Assembly: GCF_900155915.1 (NCBI RefSeq)
Contig: NZ_FTPO01000002.1
Coordinates: forward strand, 124,001 to 188,000
From: Microbacterium sp. RU33B
Lineage (GTDB): Bacteria; Actinomycetota; Actinomycetes; Actinomycetales; Microbacteriaceae
Reading direction: 5' to 3'
DNA length: 64,000 nucleotides
Program-made: the position numbers and the translations under genes
In this document: positions 45,425 to 54,305 of the stretch, one piece after another
Layout: every line of letters starts with the position of its first letter
Numbering within the stretch: position 1 is the stretch's first letter
The notes under the pieces: generated by a model
What the model was told of the DNA's origin: nothing
Databases searched by the model: none
The model's input: the letters and a program-made list of their open reading frames with translations, nothing else

Positions 45425-46621
45425 ATGACGACCATCGTGAGAGCCGCCGATGCGGCTCAGTTCCTGTCCCTCGTCCCTCAGATGGTGGGCTACCAGCCCT
45501 CCCGCAGCCTCGTCGTGGTGCCGTTCGCAGGGTCGCGAAGTCTGGGCGCGCTGCGCTTCGACCTTCCCGTCACCGACGACGCCGACGAACTGGCGCGCAT
45601 CGCGGCCACCGTCATGGGAATGCTCTGCCGCATCCCCGATGCCGACGCCCTGGCCTGCATCGCGTACACCGACGAGTCGTTCGCCGAGGGGATGCCCCAT
45701 CGGGCGCTCGCCGCCTCCTTGGCAGATCGCGCCGACGAGTGCGGGCTCCGTCTCACCGACGCGCTCTGCGTCGCGGCCGACGCGTGGGGCTCGTACCTCG
45801 ACCCGGACGCACCGCCCTTCGGTCGACCCCTCGGCGAGATCGACGTCGCGGAGTCCGCGCGACACCTCGCCGTCGCCCCGGGAGACCAGTCGACCGGTGC
45901 CGAGCTTCCGTCCACCGACCTCGCCGAGCGCGAGCGGGTGGGTCGCGCCCTCGTGTCGCTGGATGCTGCGGTGCGCGTCGTCTGCGGACCCGACGCCGGA
46001 CCCGGCACCGCATCGCGCCTCTCCGGCGCGGGCACGGCGGGCGCCCCGGTGGATCCCTCCTCGGCCGACGCCGATCCGGACGCGAGCAGGATCGATCCCC
46101 GGGCCCTCGAAGCCCTCTGCCTGCTCGACGACCTGCCCTGCCTGTTCGAAGAGGCCCTCGAGTGGGATCCGGAGAGCCTTGCGCCGTTCGATGCCGCCGT
46201 CCTCGTATGGACGCTGTCACGCCCCTCGTTGCGCGATGTCGCGCTCGTCGGATGGTGCGGCGGGATCCAGGCGGGCGACGATGCCCTCGATGCGCAGCTG
46301 CGGTGGGAGGCGGGCGAGGAGTACCCGGCTCGTCTGGCGATGCAGATGTGGGGCGAAGGAGAGCGGCCGGATCCCGATCGGCTGGAGCGCGCGCTCGACG
46401 TCGTCCGCCGCGCGGCCGCCGTGGCGCCCGTCACCCACCGCGCCGGACCGCTCGCGACGGCCGCGTGGCTGTCGTGGGCTCTCGGGCGATCCACCCACGC
46501 CGAGAGCTACGCCGTGCGCGCCTGCGACATCGATCCCGAGCACGGCCTCGCCGAGATCGTGCGCTCGTTCGTCGCGGCCGGGCACCTGCCCGATTGGGCA
46601 TTCCGCCGGCCGGCGCTCTGA
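45425..46621 (+). CDS. DUF4192 domain protein
   Basis: 398 residues. The N-terminus TIVRAADAAQFLSLVPQMVGYQP followed by SLVVVPFAGSRSLGALRFDLP is typical of actinobacterial DUF4192 proteins. The middle has a helical stretch and the C-terminus a TPR-like segment (LATAAWLSWALGRSTHAESYAVRACDIDP split by turns). No catalytic motif is known. A single gene, convergent with lysS 9 nt away. Confidence 0.85.
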   Translation: MTTIVRAADAAQFLSLVPQMVGYQPSRSLVVVPFAGSRSLGALRFDLPVTDDADELARIAATVMGMLCRIPDADALACIAYTDESFAEGMPHRALAASLADRADECGLRLTDALCVAADAWGSYLDPDAPPFGRPLGEIDVAESARHLAVAPGDQSTGAELPSTDLAERERVGRALVSLDAAVRVVCGPDAGPGTASRLSGAGTAGAPVDPSSADADPDASRIDPRALEALCLLDDLPCLFEEALEWDPESLAPFDAAVLVWTLSRPSLRDVALVGWCGGIQAGDDALDAQLRWEAGEEYPARLAMQMWGEGERPDPDRLERALDVVRRAAAVAPVTHRAGPLATAAWLSWALGRSTHAESYAVRACDIDPEHGLAEIVRSFVAAGHLPDWAFRRPAL

Positions 46622-46630
46622 GTCCGCGTG

Positions 46631-48154
46631 CTACTTGACCAGCGGGAAGAGGATGGTCTCGCGGATGCCGAGGCCCGTGATCGCCATCAGCAGGCGGTCG
46701 ATGCCCATGCCCATCCCGCCCGAGGGCGGCATGCCGTGCTCGAGCGCACGGAGGAACTCCTCGTCGATGCGCATGGCCTCGAGGTCGCCGCGCGCTGCGA
46801 GCTTCGCCTGCTCGACGAAGCGCTCGCGCTGGATGACGGGGTCGACGAGCTCGGAGTACCCCGTGGCGAGCTCGAAGCCTCGCACGTACAGGTCCCACTT
46901 CTCCACGACGCCGCCGATCGCCCGGTGCTCGCGCACGAGCGGGCTCGTGTCGAGCGGGAAGTCCATGACGAACGTGGGTCGATCCAAGCCCGGCTTGACG
47001 AAGTGCTCCCAGAGCTCTTCCACGAGCTTCCCGTGCGTCGCATGCGGCGGGAGCTCGACGTCCTCCGCTTCCGCGAGGGCGATGAGCTCGTCGAGCGGGG
47101 TCTGCGGCGTGATCTCGCGCTCCGCAGCCTCGGAGAGCGACCCGTACATCGACAGGCGGTCCCACTGGCCGCCGAGTTCGTAGACGGTGCCGTCGGCCCA
47201 CGTCACCGTCGTCGAACCGGTCACCGCGATCGCGGCGTTCTGGATGAGCTCCTGTGTGAGGTCGGCGATGCCGTTGTAGTCGCTGTAGGCCTCGTAGGCC
47301 TCGAGCATCGCGAACTCGGGACTGTGCGTCGAGTCCGCGCCTTCATTGCGGAAGTTGCGGTTGATCTCGAACACGCGGTCGATGCCGCCGACGACGGCGC
47401 GCTTGAGGAACAGCTCCGGCGCGATGCGCAGGTACAGCTCGGTGTCGAAGGCGTTCGAGTGGGTGACGAACGGGCGCGCCGAGGCCCCGCCGTGCTGCAC
47501 CTGCAGCATGGGCGTCTCGACCTCGAGGAAGCCGCGGTCCGAGAACGTGCGACGGAGGCTCTCGTTGACCTTCGCCCGCGCGACGACGGTCTCCCGCGCG
47601 CGGTCGCGGACGATGAGGTCGAGGAAGCGGCTGCGGACCCGGTTCTCCTCGCTCAGCTCGTTGTGGAGGTTCGGCAGCGGCAGGATCGCCTTGGCGGCGA
47701 TCGCCCATTCGGAGACCATGATCGACAGCTCGCCGCGACGGCTCGAGATGACCTCGCCCGCCACGAAGACATGATCCCCGAGGTCGACGAGCTCCTTCCA
47801 CTCCTGCAGCGACTCCTCGCCCACGTTCGCGAGCGACACCATGGCCTGGATACGGCTGCCGTCTCCGGCCTGCAGTGTCGCGAAGCAGAGCTTGCCCGTG
47901 TTGCGGCTCGACACGATCCGGCCGGCCACCCCCGAGACCTCGCCGGTCTCGGCGCCGGCTTCGAGTGCACCGAACCGCGCGCGCAGGGCGGGGATCGTGT
48001 CGGTGATCGGCACGGCCACGGGGTAGGCGCCGCCCGCGGCATCCGTCCGCTCGGCGATGAGTCGCTCGCGCTTGGCCAGGCGGACGGCCTTCTGCTCGAA
48101 GACGTCCTCTTCGGACGGTTCGGGGGCAGCGTCGGGCGCGTTCGTATCGGTCAT
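46631..48154 (-). CDS. lysS: Lysyl-tRNA synthetase, class II
   Basis: 507 residues. It charges tRNA-Lys. The N-terminal OB fold (about 60-170; [21 protein letters not shown]) binds the anticodon. The class II core has motif 2 ([17 protein letters not shown]) and motif 3 ([18 protein letters not shown]). The acidic N-terminal extension ([25 protein letters not shown]) is usual. It starts at ATG 48154. Stop TAG is 9 nt from the DUF4192 stop. Confidence 0.96.
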   Translation of the reverse strand: MTDTNAPDAAPEPSEEDVFEQKAVRLAKRERLIAERTDAAGGAYPVAVPITDTIPALRARFGALEAGAETGEVSGVAGRIVSSRNTGKLCFATLQAGDGSRIQAMVSLANVGEESLQEWKELVDLGDHVFVAGEVISSRRGELSIMVSEWAIAAKAILPLPNLHNELSEENRVRSRFLDLIVRDRARETVVARAKVNESLRRTFSDRGFLEVETPMLQVQHGGASARPFVTHSNAFDTELYLRIAPELFLKRAVVGGIDRVFEINRNFRNEGADSTHSPEFAMLEAYEAYSDYNGIADLTQELIQNAAIAVTGSTTVTWADGTVYELGGQWDRLSMYGSLSEAAEREITPQTPLDELIALAEAEDVELPPHATHGKLVEELWEHFVKPGLDRPTFVMDFPLDTSPLVREHRAIGGVVEKWDLYVRGFELATGYSELVDPVIQRERFVEQAKLAARGDLEAMRIDEEFLRALEHGMPPSGGMGMGIDRLLMAITGLGIRETILFPLVK

Positions 48155-48232
48155 GTTCGCGGGGCTCCTCGGAAGTCGACCCCTGAGTCTACCGAGGGGG
48201 CGCTGGGCGGCCGCTGCTCCGCGGCGTGGGGG

Positions 48233-48949
48233 TCACTCGACGTCGAGTTCGGGAAGCGGAGCCGGATCGGCCCGCCCGGCGGTCTGCAGGGCGCCGTCGA
48301 CGGCGGAGTGCACGAGAGTGGCCAGATAGGAGCCCGGATGCTCCACCCCGGCCTCCGTCAGAAGGGCGGCGGCCTGCGCCACGATCGAGCGCGAGAACTC
48401 GGTCGCCGTCGAGATCGCCTCCGCGTACGTCGCGCGGTTCTCCTCGGCGACGACGATGGGCTCGCAGCCGAGTTCGACGGCCAGCACCTGGGCGATCGGG
48501 AGCACGCCGGCGGGTGCGGTGACGGCCGCGTAGGCGCTCGCGAGGACGCGCAGGTCGACGGAGGTGCCGGTGAAGGTGATCGCGGGATGCACGGCGAGGG
48601 GGATCACGCCCTTCGCGACGGCAGGACTCAGGATGCCGGTGCCGTGGGCCGCGTCGGTGTGTACGACCAGCTGACCCGGCTGCCAGGCGTCGATCTCGGC
48701 CAGACCGGCCACGAGGCCGGCGAGTTCGGCACGCGGGACGGCGATCACGACGAGCTCGGCTCGGCGCACGACCTCGACGGCGTCGAGGATCGGCACGCCG
48801 GGGAGCATCCCTTCGACGCGCTCATCGTCGGAGCCGTGGGTGATGCCGACGAGCGCATGACCGGCTCCGGCGAGCGCGGCCCCGATCACGGGCCCCACCC
48901 GGCCTGCGCCGATGATGCCGACGCCGAGACGCCCCTCGCGCGTGGTCAT
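48233..48949 (-). CDS. Rossmann-fold DUF2520 protein
   Basis: 238 residues. The N-terminal NAD(P)-binding motif LGVGIIGAGRVGPVIGAAL is followed by VVIAVPRAELAGLVAGL, VVHTDAAHGTGIL and AVHPAITFTGT, with a DUF2520 helical C-terminus (ATYAEAISTATEFSRSIVAQA). It resembles ketopantoate-reductase-like proteins that in actinobacteria often sit next to panC, although panC is not seen here. The ATG at 48949 overlaps the PH-domain gene (ATGA). Substrate unknown. Confidence 0.85.
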   Translation of the reverse strand: MTTREGRLGVGIIGAGRVGPVIGAALAGAGHALVGITHGSDDERVEGMLPGVPILDAVEVVRRAELVVIAVPRAELAGLVAGLAEIDAWQPGQLVVHTDAAHGTGILSPAVAKGVIPLAVHPAITFTGTSVDLRVLASAYAAVTAPAGVLPIAQVLAVELGCEPIVVAEENRATYAEAISTATEFSRSIVAQAAALLTEAGVEHPGSYLATLVHSAVDGALQTAGRADPAPLPELDVE

Positions 48950-50823
48950 CCGATCGCCTTCGGCTCGTCGCCGCCGGCGCCCGAATCGGACCACGGCACC
49001 GATGCGGGCACGGCATCGGCCTCCGCGCCCCACCGGTGCGAGCGATCGTCCGAGCTCGCCGTCACCGTGCGTCGCGCGACGTCTTCGAACAGGCCGAGCG
49101 CGGCGTCGCGGTCGACACCCGCCAGGTACGCCATCACCGGGCCGGTCACGGTCTGGCCGTTGATCGAGGCGATGCGCGCGAGGCGATCGAGCGGGCCCTG
49201 CTGGATCGCGATGCTCTGCAGCCGGGCGAAGGGCAGGATCGTGAGCTTGCGCCAGATCTGGCCGCGACGCAGGAGCAGGACGTCGTCGGCGAGACGGAAG
49301 CCGTTGCGGCGCCACGACAGCGGGCGCACCCACCAACCGCGCTTCGGCGTGACGATGAAGTCGCCGTCCTGCGGACCTCCGAGCACGCCGTCGCGCACCA
49401 GGATCGGCCACTCGTCCTCGGGCACGTCGGTGAGGAGAAGGCGGAGCACCCGCTCGACGTCGGCGGCGGTGCCCACGGGCAGCACCGTCGTGAACTGGTC
49501 GGTCGACGAATCGGCCATGCTGCGGCCCGTGAGCCGGTTGATCCGGATCGTCCACCAGCCGAAGCCGCGCCACAGGATCGACTGCGAGACCTCGACGGCA
49601 TGCACGCGTCCCGGGGGCACGATCTCCGTGATCGTCGTCAGGAGGCCGAAGGTGATGCGCACGCCGTCGGGCGTCGGCGCGATCGAATAGCGCAGCGACT
49701 TGACGATCTGACGCACCCAGTATGCGCCGAAACCGATGAGGGCGGGGATGAAGCCGAAGAGCAGCCAGGGGATGCCGTTGACGGCACCCACGATGACGGC
49801 GGTGACGCCGACGAGCAGGCCCACGGTTCCGGGACTGATGACCTGGGAGGCGATGAGCCGGCCGACGGGGATCGCGACGACGGACTCCGGCTCGGCAGTG
49901 GCGAGGTCGTCGCCGGCGATCATGCCCGTGATCCCCCGGCTGACGGTGCCGGCGATCGCCGCCGTGCGCGATCCCGGCAGCGCCGAGGCATCCCGTGCGG
50001 CGCCCTTCTCGGCGAGCCGGCGACCCGAGGCGAGACGCAGGATGTCGGCCCGCACTTCTTCGGCGTTCGAGGTCGACAGGTACTCGAGCTTGACGTTGCC
50101 GTCGGTGCCGGCTCCGACGACCTCGAGCTTGGCGGCACCGAGCAGCCGCGCGATCATCGGGCGGGTGAGGTTGACGCCCTGCACGCGGTCGAGCGGAGCT
50201 CGACGCTGGGTGCGGAACAGGATGCCGCTCTTGACCTCGACGACGTCTTCGGTGATGCGGAACTGGTGGAAGCGCCACGACATGTAGAAGACGCCGAACA
50301 GGATGAGCAGCACGGCGAGCACCGCGACGATCGCCAGAACGTAGAGCTCGTTGACGATGATCCAGTCGATCGGGTCGCCGCTGGACTCCCACTCCGCGAC
50401 CTCCTCGGCGGAGACATCGGGCACGAGACCGGGAAGGAAGATGTAGACCAGCCGATCGCGCAGGTTCGACACGATGATGCCGATGATGACGAGGAGGAAG
50501 AGTCCGCCCCGCAGGAGCGGCGTCAGCGGATGCAGCCGATGCCACTCCCCGTCGCTGAGGGGTGAGCGCACGAGAGCACCCGCGGGCGCCCGGTCGCCGG
50601 AGGGCTGCGGCGAACCATGCGGAGCTCCCTCCGGTGGCGACTGCAGCGGGGGGCCGGCCACAGGCGGTCCCGCGGGCGGCTGCGGCGGGGGCCCCGCCAC
50701 GGGCGGTCCCGCGGGCGGCTGCGGCGGGGGCCCCGCCACGGGCGGTCCCGCGGGCGGCTGCTGCGGGAACCCGCCGGGAGGCCGACCCTGCCCGGGATCG
50801 GACGGAAGCGAAGGGTCGGTCAT
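48946..50823 (-). CDS. PH-domain (YdbT-like) membrane protein
   Basis: 625 residues. A Pro-rich N-terminus (about 1-75) contains a 13-residue repeat PPAGPPVAGPPPQ. Then come membrane segments (GGLFLLVIIGIIVSNL, LYVLAIVAVLAVLLILFGVF, VGLLVGVTAVIVGAVNGIPW, LLFGFIPALIGFGAYWV) and bacterial PH-like bPH_2 regions (FRITEDVVEVKSGILFRTQRR, PDGVRITFGLLTTI, ADDVLLLRRGQIWRKLTILP). The YdbS/YdbT pair is implicated in membrane stress in Bacillus; the role here is unknown. The ATG at 50823 overlaps the shorter PH protein gene (ATGA). Confidence 0.88.
   Translation of the reverse strand: MTDPSLPSDPGQGRPPGGFPQQPPAGPPVAGPPPQPPAGPPVAGPPPQPPAGPPVAGPPLQSPPEGAPHGSPQPSGDRAPAGALVRSPLSDGEWHRLHPLTPLLRGGLFLLVIIGIIVSNLRDRLVYIFLPGLVPDVSAEEVAEWESSGDPIDWIIVNELYVLAIVAVLAVLLILFGVFYMSWRFHQFRITEDVVEVKSGILFRTQRRAPLDRVQGVNLTRPMIARLLGAAKLEVVGAGTDGNVKLEYLSTSNAEEVRADILRLASGRRLAEKGAARDASALPGSRTAAIAGTVSRGITGMIAGDDLATAEPESVVAIPVGRLIASQVISPGTVGLLVGVTAVIVGAVNGIPWLLFGFIPALIGFGAYWVRQIVKSLRYSIAPTPDGVRITFGLLTTITEIVPPGRVHAVEVSQSILWRGFGWWTIRINRLTGRSMADSSTDQFTTVLPVGTAADVERVLRLLLTDVPEDEWPILVRDGVLGGPQDGDFIVTPKRGWWVRPLSWRRNGFRLADDVLLLRRGQIWRKLTILPFARLQSIAIQQGPLDRLARIASINGQTVTGPVMAYLAGVDRDAALGLFEDVARRTVTASSDDRSHRWGAEADAVPASVPWSDSGAGGDEPKAIG
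50662..50764. repeat. 39-bp tandem repeat within the PH-domain gene
   Basis: Two near-perfect 39-bp copies (50662-50700, 50701-50739) and a partial third (50740-50764) encode the repeated 13-residue Pro/Gly/Ala unit of the cytoplasmic N-terminus. The length is a multiple of three, so copy-number change keeps the frame. Confidence 0.8.
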
Positions 50824-51494
50824 AGCCCGGTTCGGCGGCTCTCGGCCACCGCCACGAGGTGATCGCGCAGCGACTCGGCGGTCGCCTGCGGGAGCCCGGG
50901 GATCGTGACGCCGGTGGCCGCGGCGGCCGTCACGAGCTTGAGCTGGGCGATGCCGAACCCGCGGTCGAGGGGACCGTGCGTGATGTCGACGAGCTGCATG
51001 CGGCCGTACGGCACGGCCACCAGGCGCTGCCACAGGATGCCGCGGCGGAACACGAGATCGTCGTCTCGGAGCTGGTAGCCGATGGCGCGAGCCTGCCGCG
51101 GAGTGATGGCGATCATCCACACCAGGATGACGAGGAAGATCCCGCCGGGGATCCACACCCACGCCTGGTGCAGGACGAGGGCGAGCACCAGGGCGACGAC
51201 GACCGTGATGAGCAGGACGCTGCCCATCGAGATGAGCTGGACCCACACGTACTTGGGCGAGACCTGGTGCCAGAGGCCGTTCTCGAGCTCGAGCCGGTTC
51301 GGTGAGGCGGGCTCGATGACCCGGTCGAACGTTCCGTCGTCGAGGGCTCCCCGGGTCTCGGCATCCGCGACCGGAACGGCGACGGGCGCCACGTCCTCGG
51401 CGGCGGAGGGGGCGGCATCCGGGGCGTCGTTCGTCAAGGGGCCGGAGGGGCGGGGGACGACCCCGTCAGGAGATGCTCCCGGGCTGTTCGTCAT
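50820..51494 (-). CDS. PH-domain (YdbS-like) membrane protein
   Basis: 224 residues. A low-complexity Ala/Pro/Asp N-terminus (about 1-55) precedes RLELENGLWHQVSPKYVWVQ, two membrane segments (LISMGSVLLITVVVALVLAL, AWVWIPGGIFLVILVWMIAI) and one bPH_2 domain (YQLRDDDLVFRRGILWQRLVAVPYGRMQLVDI). It is the small partner of the downstream 625-residue protein. ATG 51494 overlaps the DUF3180 gene by 29 nt. Confidence 0.88.
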   Translation of the reverse strand: MTNSPGASPDGVVPRPSGPLTNDAPDAAPSAAEDVAPVAVPVADAETRGALDDGTFDRVIEPASPNRLELENGLWHQVSPKYVWVQLISMGSVLLITVVVALVLALVLHQAWVWIPGGIFLVILVWMIAITPRQARAIGYQLRDDDLVFRRGILWQRLVAVPYGRMQLVDITHGPLDRGFGIAQLKLVTAAAATGVTIPGLPQATAESLRDHLVAVAESRRTGL

Positions 51495-51933
51495 CGTCGT
51501 CCTTCCGAATGGTGCAGAGGTACTCGGCCACGAGGCCGGCGGCCACGAGGAGTGCCCCGCAGACGGCGGTGGCGATCACCGTGCCCAACGAGCCTAACGA
51601 AGGGTCGCCGGGTCGCGTCCCGACGAAGAGGGCGAGTCCGCCGGCGAACCCCGTGAACAGCGCGCCCAGGATGCTGGAGGCCTTCGACAGCGCGGCGACA
51701 CGCACCGCGCGGAACGGGTTGACCGGTGACCCCGACGCTCCGCGGGTGGCACGACGGATCGGCCAGGCCAGGAAAACGACGAAACCGCCGAGCACCGCGA
51801 GCAGGATCGGCATCGTCACCGCGGGCGTGAAGGTCGGGCGACCGGAGGCGGTGAGCAGCTGGTCGACGAGGAACCCCACCCCCACACCCAGGATGGCGGC
51901 CACGATCAGGATGCCGGGACGGGTGCGCGTCAC
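51466..51933 (-). CDS. DUF3180 membrane protein
   Basis: 155 residues with four membrane segments (ILIVAAILGVGVGFLVDQLL, TMPILLAVLGGFVVFLAWPI, SILGALFTGFAGGLALFVG, VIATAVCGALLVAAGLVAEY). DUF3180 genes regularly follow folK in actinobacteria, as here. GTG 51933 overlaps the folK stop (GTGA). The FRAVRVAALSKASSILGAL segment is the family's most conserved part. Function unknown. Confidence 0.88.
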   Translation of the reverse strand: MTRTRPGILIVAAILGVGVGFLVDQLLTASGRPTFTPAVTMPILLAVLGGFVVFLAWPIRRATRGASGSPVNPFRAVRVAALSKASSILGALFTGFAGGLALFVGTRPGDPSLGSLGTVIATAVCGALLVAAGLVAEYLCTIRKDDDDEQPGSIS

Positions 51934-52463
51934 GGGGTGTCCCGCAGGTGCTCGAGGAGACTCTCCACCCGTCCGACGCCGGGCAGCTCCGCCTCGGGGT
52001 CGAGCGTGAGCCACGGCAGCAGGACGAACGCCCGCTGGGCGGCGCGCGGATGCGGGAGGGTCAGGGCGGGGTCGTCGCTGACGACGTCGCCGTACGCGAT
52101 CAGATCGAGATCCAGCGTCCGGTCGCCCCACCGCTCCCGACGCTCGCGGCCGTGCCGCGCCTCGATCGCATGCAGGTAGCCGAGGAGCACGCTCGGGGCG
52201 AGGCGCGTCGTGACGAGGGCGACCGAGTTGAGGTACGCGGGGGCCTCGACATCCGGTCCGTCCGGCTTCAGCGCGACGGACTCGACCGCTTCGGCGACGC
52301 GCACGTCGTCGACGAGCGGCAGCGCGCGCAGCGCGTCGACCGCCGCCGACAGCGTCGCGTCGCGATCGCCGAGGTTCGCCCCGAGCGCGACGACCGCGAC
52401 CGTCGCCGGTCGTGAGACGCGCCGCGCGTCGCCGGCGAACGGCTCGGTCAGACGCCTGCTCAC
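51930..52463 (-). CDS. folK: 2-amino-4-hydroxy-6-hydroxymethyldihydropteridine pyrophosphokinase
   Basis: 177 residues. It transfers pyrophosphate from ATP to the pterin before joining with pABA. Signatures: VVALGANLGDRDATL, the ATP/Mg site RWGDRTLDLDLIAYG and LPHPRAAQRAFVLLPW. It overlaps folB by 4 nt. Part of the folE-folP-folB-folK operon. An N-terminal extension of about 20 residues precedes the core. Confidence 0.95.
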   Translation of the reverse strand: MSRRLTEPFAGDARRVSRPATVAVVALGANLGDRDATLSAAVDALRALPLVDDVRVAEAVESVALKPDGPDVEAPAYLNSVALVTTRLAPSVLLGYLHAIEARHGRERRERWGDRTLDLDLIAYGDVVSDDPALTLPHPRAAQRAFVLLPWLTLDPEAELPGVGRVESLLEHLRDTP

Positions 52464-52906
52464 TCGTCGCCTCCGAACAGCGCGTCCTCGATGAGGTCGT
52501 CGACCAGCTCGTCGATGTCCTCATCGGCCGACGGCGCCTCACGCGCCCGACGCACCGTGACCGAGACGTCCTCGAACGGCACCGTGATCGGCGCCCCGGG
52601 TTTGTGGATCGTGACGGCGATCATGCGCACGAGCTCGTAGGAGGCGAGGATGTCGCGCGCGATCGCGTCGGCGAGCGACTCGAGCAGGTTCACGGGCTCG
52701 CCCTGCACGAGCGCCACGATGCGCTCGGCGACCTCGCCGTAGTGCACCGTGTCGGCCACGTCATCGGTCTCGGCCGCACGCGTGGTGCTCAGGTACAGGG
52801 TCGTGTCGACGACGAAGTACTGGCCGTCCCGACGCTCTTCGTCGTACACGCCGTGACGCCCGAAGGCGCGCAGTCCCGTCAGTGTGATCTCGTCGGCGAA
52901 GTCCAT
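52460..52906 (-). CDS. folB: Dihydroneopterin aldolase
   Basis: 148 residues. It splits dihydroneopterin into hydroxymethyldihydropterin and glycolaldehyde. Core: DEITLTGLRAFGRHGVYDEER, VHYGEVAERIV and LLESLADAIARDIL. ATG 52906 (reading MDFADEI) overlaps folP by 28 nt. The acidic C-terminal tail (SADEDIDELVDDLIEDALFGGDE, about 23 residues) goes beyond the usual family length of about 120 and is lineage-specific. Confidence 0.94.
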   Translation of the reverse strand: MDFADEITLTGLRAFGRHGVYDEERRDGQYFVVDTTLYLSTTRAAETDDVADTVHYGEVAERIVALVQGEPVNLLESLADAIARDILASYELVRMIAVTIHKPGAPITVPFEDVSVTVRRAREAPSADEDIDELVDDLIEDALFGGDE

Positions 52907-53706
52907 GGATCCCCACTCTCCCATCTCGCGGCGACCTGGAGTGCGTCGCGCGTCGCGGCGACATCGTGCACGCGCACCGCCCAGGCCCCCGCCTGCGCGG
53001 CCAGCACGCTCGTGACGGCGGTCGCGAGGTCGCGCCGCTCGGTCGAGGCATCCTCACCGAGGGCATCGAGGAGGAACCGCTTGCGGCTCGTGCCCACCAG
53101 CACCCGGTGCCCGAGTCCGGCGATGCGCGCGAGGTCGCGCAGCACGACCCAGTTCTGATCGCCGCGCTTGCCGAATCCGATGCCGGGGTCGACGATCACC
53201 CTGTCGGGTGCGATGCCAGCCGCGGCCGCGGCGGCGACGCGTGCGGTGAGCTCCGCCGACACTTCACGGACGACGTCGACGTACGCGGCGCGCGCGTACA
53301 TGTCGGCCGAGGCTCCGCGCCAGTGCTGGAGAACGACATCGGCACCGGTCTCGGCCACCGCGGGGAGCATGTCGGGGTCGGCGAGACCGCCCGAGACGTC
53401 GTTCACGATCCGCGCACCCGCCCGCACCGCGGCAACGGCCGTTTCGGCGTTCATCGTGTCGATGCTGACGACGGCGCCGGCCGCGGCGAGCGCCGCGACG
53501 ACCGGGAGCACACGATCCCGCTCCACGGCGGGCTCGACGCGCTCGGCACCCGGACGTGTGGACTCGCCGCCGACGTCGAGCAGAGAAGCCCCCGCGGCGC
53601 GGAGGGCGAGGCCGTGGCTCACAGCCGCATCCGAATCGAGGAAGCGTCCGCCGTCGCTGAACGAATCGGGCGTCACGTTGACGATCCCCATGATGAGCGT
53701 CGTCAC
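52879..53706 (-). CDS. folP: Dihydropteroate synthase
   Basis: 275 residues. It joins the pterin pyrophosphate to pABA and is the sulfonamide target. Signatures: MGIVNVTPDSFSDGG, LLDVGGESTRPGA, VSIDTMNAETA, INDVSGG-like IVNDVSGG and VLVGTSRKRFL. The GTG start at 53706 overlaps folE (GTGA). Confidence 0.96.
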   Translation of the reverse strand: MTTLIMGIVNVTPDSFSDGGRFLDSDAAVSHGLALRAAGASLLDVGGESTRPGAERVEPAVERDRVLPVVAALAAAGAVVSIDTMNAETAVAAVRAGARIVNDVSGGLADPDMLPAVAETGADVVLQHWRGASADMYARAAYVDVVREVSAELTARVAAAAAAGIAPDRVIVDPGIGFGKRGDQNWVVLRDLARIAGLGHRVLVGTSRKRFLLDALGEDASTERRDLATAVTSVLAAQAGAWAVRVHDVAATRDALQVAARWESGDPWTSPTRSH

Positions 53707-54296
53707 GCGCGGTGCCCTGTGCCGATCAGGGCGATCAGCTCCGCGCGGGCGGCGGGATCGGCGAGCGCCCCGCGGGCGGCGATCGTGACGGTCGCGGCAT
53801 CCGGCTGCCGCTGGCCGCGCATCGTGACGCACTCGTGCGTCGCGTCGAGCACGACGAGCACGCCCTGGGTGTCGAGAGACGTGGCGATCGCATCGGCGAT
53901 CTGCTCGCCGAGCCGCTCCTGCACCTGCGGGCGTGCGGCGAGCACGTCGACGACCTTCGGCAGAGCACCCAGACCCACGACCTGCTCGCGCGGCAGATAC
54001 GCGATGTGCGCGTACCCGGCGAAGGGAAGCAGATGGTGCTCGCACGTGGAACGGAACCGGATGTCGCGCAGCATCACCGCACCCGAGGGAAGCGTCTCCG
54101 GGGCGGGGCCGTGCGCGATCGAGATCGTGTGGGCGAGGGGCGCCGAGGCATCCTCTCCCACACCGGCGAAGAACTCCGCGTAGGCGTCCGCCACGCGCTG
54201 GGGCGTCTGACGCAGCCCGGGGCGATCCGGGTCCTCCCCGATCGCCTCGAGCAGCTCACGCACGAGCGCGGCGACGCGCTCCCGATCGACGGCCAC
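53703..54296 (-). CDS. folE: GTP cyclohydrolase I
   Basis: 197 residues. It converts GTP to dihydroneopterin triphosphate. Zinc and catalytic residues lie in RSTCEHHLLPFAGYAHIAYLP and in DATHECVTMRGQ. The start at 54296 is 9 nt after the ftsH stop, so folE-folP-folB-folK probably form an operon with ftsH. Confidence 0.97.
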   Translation of the reverse strand: MAVDRERVAALVRELLEAIGEDPDRPGLRQTPQRVADAYAEFFAGVGEDASAPLAHTISIAHGPAPETLPSGAVMLRDIRFRSTCEHHLLPFAGYAHIAYLPREQVVGLGALPKVVDVLAARPQVQERLGEQIADAIATSLDTQGVLVVLDATHECVTMRGQRQPDAATVTIAARGALADPAARAELIALIGTGHRA

Positions 54297-54305
54297 GGGC
54301 CGAGC

